DNA from: Aliidiomarina sp. | Lineage (GTDB): Bacteria; Pseudomonadota; Gammaproteobacteria; Enterobacterales; Alteromonadaceae | Direction of reading: 5' to 3' | NCBI RefSeq assembly: GCF_022565475.1 | Contig: NZ_JAIUMR010000007.1 | Location: 92,335 to 156,334, forward strand | DNA: 64,000 nt | In this document: one piece after another, positions 50,119-59,497 of the stretch | Layout of the letters: every line of letters starts with the position of its first letter | Position numbering within the stretch: position 1 is the first letter of the stretch | Notes under the pieces: model-generated | Databases searched by the model: none | Told to the model about the DNA's origin: nothing | What the model saw: only the letters and a program-made list of their open reading frames with translations | Position numbers and translations under genes: made by a program

Positions 50119-50667
50119 ATGTGGAGCATTCCAAATCTTTTAACCTCATTTCGAATCTTATTGATACCAGTATTTTTGGTGGTCTTTTATTTACCAATTG
50201 ATAACGCACATTTTTGGGCTGCACTGGTATTCGTCTTAGCGGCGATCACGGATGGTTTAGATGGTTATATCGCGCGAAAGCTAGAGCAACATACCAAATT
50301 CGGCGCATTTCTTGACCCCGTTGCTGACAAAATCATGGTTGCGGCTGCCTTAATTGCTGTCGTCGAATACCACAATACCCTGTGGATTACGATTCCCGCG
50401 CTGGTGATTATTAGCCGTGAACTCATTATCTCGGCTTTGCGCGAATGGATGGCAGAAATTGGCAAACGTGAAAGTGTTGCTGTGTCGTCACTTGGTAAAG
50501 TGAAAACGACGATGCAGATGATTGCACTAACGGGCTTACTGTGGAGTGCCAACGCCTTTGTCATTGCTTTAGGGACGATCGCGCTTTATATTGCCGCGAT
50601 TCTAACTTTTTGGTCGATGTATATCTATTTAACCGCCGCTTGGTCGGACTTAACGCACGACAGTTAA
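50119..50667 (+). CDS. pgsA: CDP-diacylglycerol--glycerol-3-phosphate 3-phosphatidyltransferase
   Basis: Inner-membrane enzyme making phosphatidylglycerol-phosphate. 182 residues, as in E. coli. The CDP-alcohol phosphotransferase motif D45GLD..AR..G..G..LD..AD is complete (Asp45, Asp48, Asp66, Asp70). Four to six helices. Follows uvrC by 58 bp, the conserved order. Confidence 0.96.
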   Translation: MWSIPNLLTSFRILLIPVFLVVFYLPIDNAHFWAALVFVLAAITDGLDGYIARKLEQHTKFGAFLDPVADKIMVAAALIAVVEYHNTLWITIPALVIISRELIISALREWMAEIGKRESVAVSSLGKVKTTMQMIALTGLLWSANAFVIALGTIALYIAAILTFWSMYIYLTAAWSDLTHDS

Positions 50668-50771
50668 ATCGCTATCAACTTGAGCTTGATGAAATTTTCA
50701 ACCAAACTTGATCAGGAATGCGGCGAACTAGCCAAAAAATCAGCAAACAGTCAAAAAAACGAAATTTTCTG

Positions 50772-50799
50772 TTGACTGAAATAAAAGGGTAGGTAGAAT
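50772..50799 (+). promoter_or_regulatory. sigma70 promoter of the tRNA-Gly-Cys-Leu operon
   Basis: TTGACT at 50772-50777, 16-bp spacer, TAGAAT at 50794-50799, then a GC-rich discriminator. The first tRNA starts 42 bases downstream. Confidence 0.82.
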
Positions 50800-50841
50800 G
50801 GCGAGCCACTGGGGCAGCGCTCTGGTAGCAATAAAGCAAAT

Positions 50842-50917
<76 letters not shown>

Positions 50918-50933
50918 AGCTTTATTCAACCCA

Positions 50934-51007
50934 GGCGGGTTGGCAGAATGGCTATGCAGCGGATTGCAAATCCGTGGATCTCGGTTCGACTCCGGGACCC
51001 GCCTCCA
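50934..51007 (+). tRNA. cysT: tRNA-Cys (anticodon GCA)
   Basis: 74 nt with CCA. Acceptor GGCGGGT/ACCCGCC; anticodon loop with GCA in CGGATTGCAAATCCG. Second gene of the operon, 16 bases after tRNA-Gly. Confidence 0.97.
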
Positions 51008-51043
51008 GTTTTAAACACGAATAGAAATCGTGCCTACGAATAA

Positions 51044-51130
51044 GCCCGGGTGGTGAAATTGGTAGACACAAGGGATTTAAAATCCCTCGACTTAACGGTC
51101 GTGCCGGTTCGAGTCCGGCCCCGGGCACCA
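51044..51130 (+). tRNA. leuZ: tRNA-Leu (anticodon UAA)
   Basis: 87 nt with CCA and a long variable arm. Acceptor GCCCGGG/CCCGGGC; anticodon loop TTTAAAA (TAA) in a 5-bp stem AGGGA/TCCCT. Last gene of the operon; no strong terminator is seen before the convergent LysR gene. Confidence 0.97.
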
Positions 51131-51211
51131 TTTCTAACGTTCGCTTCAGCAAATCCCTTTTGAATAAAATTTGTATCAGTCTTTGACCAGCGAACATCCT
51201 TGTTCACCGAT

Positions 51212-52129
51212 TTATTTTTCTTTGCCGACCGTTTCAACGACATGACGCATCCAATTAATTAATGCGACAATCGCCATTTCACGCTGGCTTTCACGGCGAA
51301 CGGAAATGTGCAAACCGTGTTTACCGTCGAGACTAAAGCCTGGCACTTCAACGAGGTCGCCTTCGGTTGCTGCTTTTGCGTAACATTCCGGCAATAACAT
51401 TAAGCGGCCAGTAAATTGAGCAAGCTCAACGGCCATGCTGGTGTTATTGACAAACTGTACATTTTCGGCCGGAATTTTACCCTCATAAGCCCGGTTCCAA
51501 CGGTCCCAGTCTTTATTGGTATTCACAGCGACAAACTTGTATTCGTTAATATTTTCCTCGTTCGGCACGGGAACAGACGTAGGTCGAATCAGAATTAATC
51601 GGGGTTCGGTTAAGCGCCAATTGACGATGGCTTTTTGTGCCGGAGCAGAGAACGTTAATAGGGCATCTAATTCACCGTGCAGAATTTCATGGGTTAATGG
51701 CCCTTCATTTTGCCGGCTGAGATACTCAGGAACCTGCACACATTGTAATTCAAGGTGTGGGTAAAGTTGATTAAACTCACTCAATAAAGGCCCAAGCCAC
51801 CAACGCAACAGTTCACTGCTAATACCAAGCGTTAGCGTACGCCGCGCTTGGTCACCATTTTTCATGGTGCGTTTTACTAAACGCTCAATTTGACGGAATA
51901 CACGTGAAAGCTCGGGCGCTAACGCGTCGCCTGCAGGCGTGAGTGCGTGGACGCGGTTGTCGCGTTGAATCAAACGAATACCGAGCTGCTCTTCAAGCGT
52001 AGACATCTGTCGGCTGATAGCGGATTGGGTGACACCCAGCTCAGCCGCAGCTGCTTTAAAGCTTCCTTGACGGGCTACGGTTTCGAAAACCCTTAATGCA
52101 TTCAACGATGGTAGTGAATTCGAGTTCAT
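51212..52129 (-). CDS. LysR-family transcriptional regulator (GcvA-like)
   Basis: 305 residues. An N-terminal winged HTH (about 8-67, LNALRVFETVARQGSFKAAAAELGVTQSAISRQ) and a C-terminal periplasmic-binding-protein-like effector domain (about 95-295). The HTH form is that of the GcvA/AmpR branch. It is divergent from an RhtB-type exporter gene, with a perfect T-N11-A dyad 17 bases before its start, so it probably regulates itself and the exporter. Effector unknown. Confidence 0.9.
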   Translation of the reverse strand: MNSNSLPSLNALRVFETVARQGSFKAAAAELGVTQSAISRQMSTLEEQLGIRLIQRDNRVHALTPAGDALAPELSRVFRQIERLVKRTMKNGDQARRTLTLGISSELLRWWLGPLLSEFNQLYPHLELQCVQVPEYLSRQNEGPLTHEILHGELDALLTFSAPAQKAIVNWRLTEPRLILIRPTSVPVPNEENINEYKFVAVNTNKDWDRWNRAYEGKIPAENVQFVNNTSMAVELAQFTGRLMLLPECYAKAATEGDLVEVPGFSLDGKHGLHISVRRESQREMAIVALINWMRHVVETVGKEK

Positions 52130-52145
52130 AATAGTTACTTCAGTG

Positions 52146-52158
52146 TGAGTTTAACTCA
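52146..52158. promoter_or_regulatory. LysR-type binding dyad
   Basis: TGAGTT-T-AACTCA is a perfect inverted repeat of the T-N11-A form bound by LysR regulators. It lies between the divergent LysR and RhtB genes. Confidence 0.6.
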
Positions 52159-52254
52159 TGGTAGATGAAAGTTTACTAAGTTGCAATTAGATATTTAAAC
52201 TGTTTTGGATAACGCCTAGAATAACGAAGTCCTTGTCTTGCATAGAAGAAGCCC

Positions 52255-52920
52255 ATGTTCGAAGAACTTTTTTCTCAGCGTTACGCTGCCGAATTCATTG
52301 CGATGGCGATTGCCCACGCCTTTGCTGTCGCTAGCCCCGGGCCAGATTTTGCGGTGGTGAGCCGTTACAGTGTGCGTCACGGCGCACGGGTCGCAACTTG
52401 GGTGAGCCTTGGCATCGGTTTAGGGATACTTGTACACGTAACCTATTCAATTCTTGGTCTTGCGCTGTTGATACATCAAACACCATGGCTCTACCGACTA
52501 TTACTGTTGATTGCAGCCGGCTATTTCTTCTGGTTAGGGTTGAATGCTATTCGCTCATCGCCGCCAGTTGGCGATATCGATGACATTCAGGTGAGTGGTT
52601 TCGAGGCGGAAGTGTCTGCCCGTCGAGCAGTGGCAATTGGCTTTTTAACCAACGGTTTAAATGTCAAAGCGACCATGTTCTTCCTGGCACTGTTTACCTT
52701 CATCATCGCGCCATCGACCCCAGTGGGGATTAAGGTCGGATATGGGGTGTACTTAGCGTCTGCGACGTTTATTTGGTTTGCAACCTTGAGTTATCTCTTC
52801 GGCCGAACGCGAATTCGTGAGATTCTGTTGCGCAACGGGTATTGGTTTGACCGTTTTATGGGCGGCGTACTGTGGCTGCTCGCATTCCATCTCGTTTGGC
52901 AGTGGTGGCGACTGGGGTAA
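52255..52920 (+). CDS. LysE/RhtB family amino-acid exporter
   Basis: 221 residues with about six membrane helices. The family hallmark is near the N terminus: AVASPGPDFAVVSRYSVRHGARVATWVSLGIGLG. Exports amino acids or their analogues, such as threonine or homoserine; the substrate cannot be read from sequence. Divergent from the LysR gene, a common LysE/RhtB arrangement in which the regulator senses the substrate. Confidence 0.9.
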   Translation: MFEELFSQRYAAEFIAMAIAHAFAVASPGPDFAVVSRYSVRHGARVATWVSLGIGLGILVHVTYSILGLALLIHQTPWLYRLLLLIAAGYFFWLGLNAIRSSPPVGDIDDIQVSGFEAEVSARRAVAIGFLTNGLNVKATMFFLALFTFIIAPSTPVGIKVGYGVYLASATFIWFATLSYLFGRTRIREILLRNGYWFDRFMGGVLWLLAFHLVWQWWRLG

Positions 52921-52995
52921 TTACGCTATAATCTCGACCTGTTAGCTTTGCACAACGAATGATCTCGTTCATTTTGATATTTTATAGGCGTATTC

Positions 52996-53874
52996 ATGCA
53001 GCTTTTTGTAAACGATCTTACCGTCATCGACTTTTCTTATTTGTGTCCGCAACGTGGAATCGTGGGTGAAAGTTGGATTGTCGACATTATGCTGGATGGC
53101 TCGTTGAACGATCAGTCCATGGTTCTTGATTTCGGGCGGGTAAAAAAGCAAATCAAGGCCATAATTGACCAATCTGTGGATCACAAGTTGCTCGTGCCGA
53201 GCGAGAATCCCATCACTCATGTGACAAAGCACAGCAATGAAACGCATTATTGGGTTGATTTTTTGCGTCCACAGAATTCAATTCATTTGTTTTGCCCAGC
53301 GGATGCGTACGCGTTTATTGATGCTCCAGAAATCGATATGCAAGCGACGCTGTCGTATTTGCATGCAGTGATCAAGAAAGAGCTGCCAAATAATGTCAAA
53401 GGCTTGGAATTGAAGTTACGAGCAGAGAATATTCCAAGTTTCTATTATCACTATACCCATGGACTGAAAAAACACGATGGAAATTGCCAGCGCATTGCTC
53501 ACGGGCATCGCTCGGCAATACAAGTGTTTGTTGACGGTATGCGTAGCCCTGCGTGGGAGCAACGTTGGTCGCGGCGCTGGGAAGATATTTACATTGGCAC
53601 CGCGGAAGATGTCGTAGCACCGGAACATTTGACCTTAAGTCCAATAGGTAAAGATATGATCGGTGATCGCCATGTTTGTTATTCCTACGTCGCCGAGCAG
53701 GGTATCTTTGAGCTGGTGTTACCGGCAGCAGAAAATGAAGTCATGAGCAATGACACGACCGTAGAGTGTATCGCAGAATATATTGCGCAAGAAATTAAGC
53801 AACACGAACCAACACACGAAATTAAGGTCATTGCTTTTGAGGGTGTTGGCAAAGGAGCAATCGGTTATGCGTAA
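52996..53874 (+). CDS. tandem-domain PTPS/QueD-fold protein
   Basis: 292 residues holding two 6-pyruvoyl-tetrahydropterin-synthase-like domains (about 1-125 and 135-292). Canonical enzymes need a zinc site (H...HGH), a catalytic Cys and a D-H plus Glu. The first domain lacks HGH but keeps DFGRVKK and VDHKLL (Asp62, His63) and PSEN. The second has HGL (His155), Cys164, HGH (169-171) and the C-terminal Glu282, but no recognisable D-H. So the domains look complementary. Relation to QueD (queuosine) or pterin synthesis is uncertain. It overlaps the M23 gene by 8 bp. Confidence 0.75.
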   Translation: MQLFVNDLTVIDFSYLCPQRGIVGESWIVDIMLDGSLNDQSMVLDFGRVKKQIKAIIDQSVDHKLLVPSENPITHVTKHSNETHYWVDFLRPQNSIHLFCPADAYAFIDAPEIDMQATLSYLHAVIKKELPNNVKGLELKLRAENIPSFYYHYTHGLKKHDGNCQRIAHGHRSAIQVFVDGMRSPAWEQRWSRRWEDIYIGTAEDVVAPEHLTLSPIGKDMIGDRHVCYSYVAEQGIFELVLPAAENEVMSNDTTVECIAEYIAQEIKQHEPTHEIKVIAFEGVGKGAIGYA

Positions 53875-54682
53875 GTTTTTCTTCAGTATAATTTGGTTAA
53901 ATGTCTTGGTGTGGTCTGCCGCCGATGCAGCCGAGCCAAAAATTAACGGTCAATTTGTGCAAGGCGGCATGGTGGTTGGACAAGCGCAACCTGGCAGTGA
54001 AGTTCGGCTTAATGGTGATCTGCTTAAAGTCGCTGAAAGTGGTCATTTTGTTTTCGGTATTGGTCGCGACGATACCGCCCCTATAGTGCTCGCCGTGTCG
54101 ACACCGGCTGGAGAGCATTGGCGGCAGTCGTTTGCGATTCAAACCCGGACCTTTGACATTCAACGTGTCGATGGCTTGCCGCAGCAAACTGTGACACCCG
54201 ATCCTGAAGTACAAGCACAAATCGCGGAAGACAATCGCAGAATAGCTCAAGCACGTGCAGTCAATAGCGACCGTTTAGACTTTTCTGGAGAATGGATATG
54301 GCCAGCAGAAGGGCGAATTTCCGGCGTCTACGGCAGTCAACGCATTTTAAATGGTGAGCCGCGAGCACCACATTGGGGAATCGACATTGCAGCACCGACC
54401 GGCACACCGGTTTATGCACCGGCAGCAGGGATTGTTCGTTTAGCTGAACCTGACTTAGTACTTTCGGGCGGCACCATCATTGTTGATCATGGCCATGATA
54501 TTTTTTCTAGCTTCCTGCACCTGCACGCGATTCATGTCGATGTGGGTGACGAAATTGCACCGGGCGACCTTATTGGTGAAATCGGTGCGACCGGTCGAGC
54601 GACCGGCCCACACTTAGATTGGCGAATGAACTGGGGAAATACCCGGATTGACCCGCAACTTCTCTTGCCTGACCGCGATTAA
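53867..54682 (+). CDS. M23 family metallopeptidase (LytM-like), exported
   Basis: 271 residues from the ATG at 53867, with AAGGAG upstream inside the end of the preceding gene. Signal peptide about 1-22. The C-terminal M23 domain (about 160-260) has HWGID (His169, Asp173) and HLH; the usual last GPHLH motif is GPHLDW, so the final zinc-ligand position is Asp, a variant I believe is common in one M23 subgroup. Probable peptidoglycan hydrolase. Its stop overlaps the M61 stop by 4 bp (convergent). Confidence 0.88.
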   Translation: MRKFFFSIIWLNVLVWSAADAAEPKINGQFVQGGMVVGQAQPGSEVRLNGDLLKVAESGHFVFGIGRDDTAPIVLAVSTPAGEHWRQSFAIQTRTFDIQRVDGLPQQTVTPDPEVQAQIAEDNRRIAQARAVNSDRLDFSGEWIWPAEGRISGVYGSQRILNGEPRAPHWGIDIAAPTGTPVYAPAAGIVRLAEPDLVLSGGTIIVDHGHDIFSSFLHLHAIHVDVGDEIAPGDLIGEIGATGRATGPHLDWRMNWGNTRIDPQLLLPDRD

Positions 54683-56433
54683 CCTAAGCGCAGCCAAGTC
54701 GCTGCGCGTGCCTGTTCGTCGATGCTTAAACTGAAGCCATCGACGACGGGCGCTTGCCAAGTTAGGTCCACAGCATGCAATTGATCGGAACTAAACACGT
54801 GGAGAGTGATGACCTGCCCAGGTTGACTGCGTTGCATGGCTCTGGTTACATTAGCGCGCGTTGCTTCAATTCCATCAATGGCGACAATCCGGTCTTTGGG
54901 GCTAAGCCCCGCTGCCGCAGCAGCGCTATCCTCGAAAACACGCGTAATTTCGAAATGGTTTTGTTTATCTGTCAGTACCGCGCCGAAACTGACTGGAAGA
55001 TTGGTTTCCGTTTTAGTGCTCGGTTGCATGGTAATCGGATCGGAGACTGCTGGAGCGATACGTAACCCAACAGTTTGCAGCCACTGCTCGAGCGCGGGAG
55101 TCTGCGTACTGCTCAACCATTGCATTAAGCTTGCCGCCAATTCTTCGCCGCCGAAGCGAGCAAAACTCGCGATTAAATCTGCCTGTGAAGTCCCGTCCTC
55201 AGCATGGCGAACATAGAGATCGTTCATAACGTCTTTTAAGCTATGCGCACCATTGGAAATCTTGCGGATGGCGAGATCGGCAAGTAAAGCGATCACTGAA
55301 CCTTTGCTGTAATAACTGGATATCGCATTTTGGCTGTTTTCATTTTGCTGATAAAACGTCGTCCATGCCATGCGACTTGACTCCAACACCGACTGGCGTT
55401 GCGGACCTTTGCCACGCAGTGCGCGCGTTAAGGTTTCACTGAGCCGCTGTACATAAGTTGTTGCCGACATTGCCCCGGCGTGGTGGACAAAATAGTCATC
55501 GAGATACGACGTGATTCCCTCGTAAAACCAAAGCTGTTCGGTGTACTGCTCGTTTCGTAAATCATACGGATGAAAAAGCTTCGGGCGAAGTTGTTTCACG
55601 TTCCAACTGTGAAAATATTCATGACTACAGAGGCTTAAAAAGGTTAGGTAGTCATTATTATCTTGGCCATTTCCCCTTGGTTCGAGTGTATGTCGAGCGC
55701 ATAATAGGGCGGTCGAGTTTCTATGCTCAAGCCCGCCAAACCCATCGCCGACGACCATGGTTAAAAACGTATAGTTTTGAAAGGGAACCTTGCCATTAAA
55801 AAAATGAATTTGCTGTTCACAGATTGCCGCTAGGTCCGTTGCTAAACGAGATTGATCGGCATAATGTTTGCCGGCTAGAACCAGCTCATGTTGAATGCCA
55901 GCCGCACTAAATGGAATAACGGTTAATTCACCGAGCAGGAAAGGGTGATCGATAAGCGTGTCGTAATCTTCGGCTTGATAGCGAGTGGAGGCGCCGGTTT
56001 GTTTCGTTAAACCAGTCGCTATCTGCCATTGCGATGAATGCGGCAGCTCTATTTCGATATGAAGTGGCCCATGGTGTGACAGACATTGCAGACAAACGGC
56101 GCTCGGGTTAAAAAAACCGAATTCATGATTAATCCAAGCCGTCCGAACAGACAGGTCAAAGGCGTAAACACGATACTCGATGACCACTTGTCCGTCATGT
56201 GCAGGTATTTCCCAGGTACTTTTGTCAGGGCGAATGTAATCGAGCGCGCCAGTTGTTCCAACTACCGAAAAGCCAACGATGTGTTTGGCAAAATCTCTTA
56301 TCATATAGCTCCCTGGTAACCATGTGGGTAGCCGAAACTGTGTCTGTTGCGGTAGGTATGGCAGGGTGATTTGAACGTCAAAATAGTGCTGTAGCGGATC
56401 ACATTGAATTCGATAGGTTAAGGCTTTGGTCAT
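54679..56433 (-). CDS. M61 family peptidase (glycyl aminopeptidase-like) with PDZ domain
   Basis: 584 residues. The zinc motif HEYFH (His271, Glu272, His275) is followed by SWNVKQLRP, typical of M61. The N-terminal domain starts like the family (YRIQCDPLQHYFDVQITLP). A PDZ domain lies near the C terminus (about 465-560, with SPKDRIVAIDG). No signal peptide, so probably cytoplasmic. The ATG at 56433 is used; a TTG at 56439 is possible. Confidence 0.92.
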   Translation of the reverse strand: MTKALTYRIQCDPLQHYFDVQITLPYLPQQTQFRLPTWLPGSYMIRDFAKHIVGFSVVGTTGALDYIRPDKSTWEIPAHDGQVVIEYRVYAFDLSVRTAWINHEFGFFNPSAVCLQCLSHHGPLHIEIELPHSSQWQIATGLTKQTGASTRYQAEDYDTLIDHPFLLGELTVIPFSAAGIQHELVLAGKHYADQSRLATDLAAICEQQIHFFNGKVPFQNYTFLTMVVGDGFGGLEHRNSTALLCARHTLEPRGNGQDNNDYLTFLSLCSHEYFHSWNVKQLRPKLFHPYDLRNEQYTEQLWFYEGITSYLDDYFVHHAGAMSATTYVQRLSETLTRALRGKGPQRQSVLESSRMAWTTFYQQNENSQNAISSYYSKGSVIALLADLAIRKISNGAHSLKDVMNDLYVRHAEDGTSQADLIASFARFGGEELAASLMQWLSSTQTPALEQWLQTVGLRIAPAVSDPITMQPSTKTETNLPVSFGAVLTDKQNHFEITRVFEDSAAAAAGLSPKDRIVAIDGIEATRANVTRAMQRSQPGQVITLHVFSSDQLHAVDLTWQAPVVDGFSLSIDEQARAATWLRLG

Positions 56434-56617
56434 AGTCAAATCTCGGCGCTAAAGACAATGCCAAGAGTGTATCACAATCCGTGGCGACATTGATGGCGGG
56501 ACAATTGAGTTTAATGCCGGTTTTCAGCCGATAAACGGCAGTTACTTTTAAGGGCATTCAGCTAACATAGTCGAGTAATGTTTAAAAATTGTTAATAAAA
56601 TAGAGTGGGGATATAGT

Positions 56618-57688
56618 TTGAACTGGCGCTCATTGCTTGAAGACCGAAATAAATTGTTCTGGCTAATGCAAATTGCAGGTTGGCTGGGCTATGCGTTTGT
56701 TCAGTACATGGGTTCACTCATGCACGAAATGCGCGAAATATGGATTGTTATTGTTTTGCTCGGGGCTTATGCAGGTTTCCTCCTAACGGTTCCGATGCGC
56801 TACATCTATCGCTCTATTTGGTCATGGCATCCGGCGTTACAAATTCTTGTGGTTATGCTCTGTTCGTATATTGCAGCTGCCAGTTGGGCAGTTATTGATA
56901 ATTTAACGAATTGGGAAATTTATAAGTTTGGTTATCGTCCGACAAACTTACTTTTCTATTTCCAGCATTCAATTGCTAAGTTTTACATCATGCTGACTTG
57001 GAGCGGTCTGTACTTTGTTATTAAATACTATCAACTGCTTCAAGATGCACGACAAAAAGCGCTAACTGCAGCTTCGATGGCGCATCAGTCACAGCTAAAA
57101 ATGTTACGCTATCAGCTTAACCCACATTTCTTATTCAATACATTGAACGCAATTTCGACGCTCATCTTGGTGAATGATACGAAAAACGCGAATCAAATGA
57201 TGAATAAGCTCAGTCGCTTTTTACGTTTTTCTTTAGATAATGAGCCGATTAAGCGTATTACCTTGCAAAATGAGCTGAAAGCGCTGATGCTCTATCTTGA
57301 GATCGAGAAAGTGCGTTTCGCTGAGCGTTTAGAAGTGGTCATTGACATTGCCCCCGATGCTGAAAAAGCGTTAGTACCGAGTTTAATTTTGCAACCCTTG
57401 ATTGAAAACGCGATTAAGTATGCGATTGCGAAAACGGAAGCGAACGGCCGCATCGAGATCAAAGCTTGGATTGTCGGCGACGACTTGTGTATTGAGGTTG
57501 CGGACAACGGACCAAAACCCTTTGATCCTGATAACGTTAAAGTGTCCGGTTCAGGTGTTGGTTTGGAAAATACGCGTGAACGTCTTAAAGCCTTGTATGG
57601 AAAACAATTCTCCTTTACTCTGTCTGCTAACGATCCGACTGGGTGCGTGGTCCGTTTGCGTTTCCCATTCCAACAAGCCGAGTCTTAA
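56618..57688 (+). CDS. LytS/AlgZ-type sensor histidine kinase
   Basis: 356 residues from a TTG start with GGGG 7 bases upstream. Four membrane helices (about 12-130) form the sensor part. The kinase region has the His_kinase motif QLNPHFLFNTLNAIS with His170 as phospho-acceptor, then an HATPase domain (QPLIENAIKYAI, GSGVGLENTRERL). Resembles AlgZ or YehU (BtsS). Paired with a LytTR regulator 22 bp downstream. Signal and targets unknown. Confidence 0.9.
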   Translation: MNWRSLLEDRNKLFWLMQIAGWLGYAFVQYMGSLMHEMREIWIVIVLLGAYAGFLLTVPMRYIYRSIWSWHPALQILVVMLCSYIAAASWAVIDNLTNWEIYKFGYRPTNLLFYFQHSIAKFYIMLTWSGLYFVIKYYQLLQDARQKALTAASMAHQSQLKMLRYQLNPHFLFNTLNAISTLILVNDTKNANQMMNKLSRFLRFSLDNEPIKRITLQNELKALMLYLEIEKVRFAERLEVVIDIAPDAEKALVPSLILQPLIENAIKYAIAKTEANGRIEIKAWIVGDDLCIEVADNGPKPFDPDNVKVSGSGVGLENTRERLKALYGKQFSFTLSANDPTGCVVRLRFPFQQAES

Positions 57689-57710
57689 TCCAGCGTCTGA
57701 GTAAACGAGT

Positions 57711-58556
57711 ATGAGCCAACAAAAAATTCGTGCGATCATTGTTGATGATGAACCCTTAGCCCGTCAGGGGTTGCGTATTCGGCTGGAAAGTTTTGATTTT
57801 CTTGAGGTCATTGCGGAAGCGAATAATGGTCGCGAAGCGGTCGATAAGATCATTGAGTTAAAACCGGACTTGGTGTTTTTAGACATTCAAATGCCCGGAA
57901 CCAATGGCTTTGATGTTCTGAAAAAGCTGAAAGCACAGTACGAAATTGATGGCAGCCAAATGCCGGCTGTCGTTTTTGTCACCGCTTACGATCATTACGC
58001 TATTCGAGCGTTTGAAGTTCGTGCGATTGATTATCTTCTAAAGCCAGTGGATGAAGAACGACTGGCTGAAGCACTTGATCGGATAAAAGAAGAAGTGCTC
58101 GTTGACCAATCACGTCGACATCAACAGCGATTGGTTGAACTCGTCGCCGATATCACGGGTGAAGATGTCGAAGAAATCCTTAAGTTACTTGCTGAAGGTA
58201 AAGCACCATCGGTTGATCATTACCCCGAACACATCGCGATTAAAGACAGTGGTGAGATTACGCGGGTGGCGATTAACTCGATTGAATGGATTGATGCTGC
58301 TGGCGATTATATGTGTATTCACGCTGGTAATCAGACGCACATTTTACGCCGCACGATGAAAGAACTCGAGCAAGAGTTAAATCCGCGTTTGTTTCAGCGG
58401 ATTCACCGTTCTGCCATTGTTAATTTAGGCCAAGTAGAAAAATTGTGTAGCCGACAAAATGGTGAGTACCATCTCGTATTACAAAATGGTCAAGAGCTCA
58501 AAGTAAGTCGAAGCTATAAAGACCGTATCAAACAATTAGTGCTCGGCCAAATTTGA
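57711..58556 (+). CDS. LytTR-family response regulator
   Basis: 281 residues. Receiver domain (1-125) with the acidic pair Asp12/Asp13, phospho-acceptor Asp58 (FLDIQMPG) and Lys in LLKPVDE. A linker leads to a C-terminal LytTR DNA-binding domain (about 175-278, SIEWIDAAGDYMCIHA and RIHRSAIVN). LytTR regulators bind two imperfect direct repeats. Cognate to the kinase just upstream, similar to AlgZR or BtsSR. Confidence 0.93.
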   Translation: MSQQKIRAIIVDDEPLARQGLRIRLESFDFLEVIAEANNGREAVDKIIELKPDLVFLDIQMPGTNGFDVLKKLKAQYEIDGSQMPAVVFVTAYDHYAIRAFEVRAIDYLLKPVDEERLAEALDRIKEEVLVDQSRRHQQRLVELVADITGEDVEEILKLLAEGKAPSVDHYPEHIAIKDSGEITRVAINSIEWIDAAGDYMCIHAGNQTHILRRTMKELEQELNPRLFQRIHRSAIVNLGQVEKLCSRQNGEYHLVLQNGQELKVSRSYKDRIKQLVLGQI

Positions 58557-58630
58557 CCCGTATTCGCGAGGTTGATCAACTTATCGCTATCTAACGTATC
58601 GCTTTTATTGCTTCTTATTTAAGGACTTTT

Positions 58631-59476
58631 ATGCGTCTGCGTTGGCTGATCATTATTTTTTTCTGTGTAGTCGTTCTGAGTAGTTGCTCGAGTCGGCAGC
58701 TAGGTTATCGCTATGCTGAATCCTTGATCACGTGGCAACTTAACCAGCAGGTTTCGTTAACGCGAGAGCAACGCAGTGCTGTCCGTGCCGATCTCGATCA
58801 GTTTCTGCAATGGCACGCTGAAAATGAAATGCCGCGCTACCTTAACTTGTTAGAAGCAATCGACGAAGCGCTTGGCAATGGCCAGATTGATGAACCGCAA
58901 CTGCGGGTCTGGGCTGAACAGGCTGAATCGTATTGGTTGGATGCTCGTCAAGCACTTATACCTTATGCGGATAGGTTCTTTCAATTGCTGAGTGAATCGC
59001 AAAAATCTGCTCTCATTAGCCATTGGCGTGAGCGGTTTGAAGAGCGGCTTGTTGACCTTGACGACCCAGATTCAGATCGGTCTGAAGTAATGATTGCACG
59101 GCTTGAATCAAGCCTTGGCCGTGTCTCCTCAACACAAAAACAATTAGCACGGCAATGGCAAAGCGACAGTGTCGATAATTCTGAATTGTGGATCCAATAC
59201 CAGCTACATTGGCTAGACGGATTAACCAATTTGCTAATCTTGCCTGCAGGTAGCAACGGCTATCATGAGCTTCTACAACGTTTATTCCTGCAACCTGACG
59301 ACTGGCGTAGCGAACAACTCAATGCAGCCATTTCACAGAATGAAGACGCCGGCTACGCATTTGTCCTTGCACTCATGAATACGCTCGATCAGCGCCAACG
59401 ACGTCAACTCACTCGAGAATTACGGCGCTGGCAGCGTGATTTGCGGGGCATGATGCGTCAGCGCGGTGTGGCGTAG
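58631..59476 (+). CDS. DUF6279-type lipoprotein
   Basis: 281 residues. Lipoprotein signal with LSSC (Cys19). The mature region is helical and rich in Gln, Arg and Leu; it resembles the DUF6279 lipoproteins of marine gammaproteobacteria (YRYAESLITWQL), whose function is unknown. The gene follows the LytTR regulator by 74 bp and converges on pykA with a 21-bp gap. Confidence 0.8.
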   Translation: MRLRWLIIIFFCVVVLSSCSSRQLGYRYAESLITWQLNQQVSLTREQRSAVRADLDQFLQWHAENEMPRYLNLLEAIDEALGNGQIDEPQLRVWAEQAESYWLDARQALIPYADRFFQLLSESQKSALISHWRERFEERLVDLDDPDSDRSEVMIARLESSLGRVSSTQKQLARQWQSDSVDNSELWIQYQLHWLDGLTNLLILPAGSNGYHELLQRLFLQPDDWRSEQLNAAISQNEDAGYAFVLALMNTLDQRQRRQLTRELRRWQRDLRGMMRQRGVA

Positions 59477-59497
59477 CACGCTGACGCAGGTTTAAGC

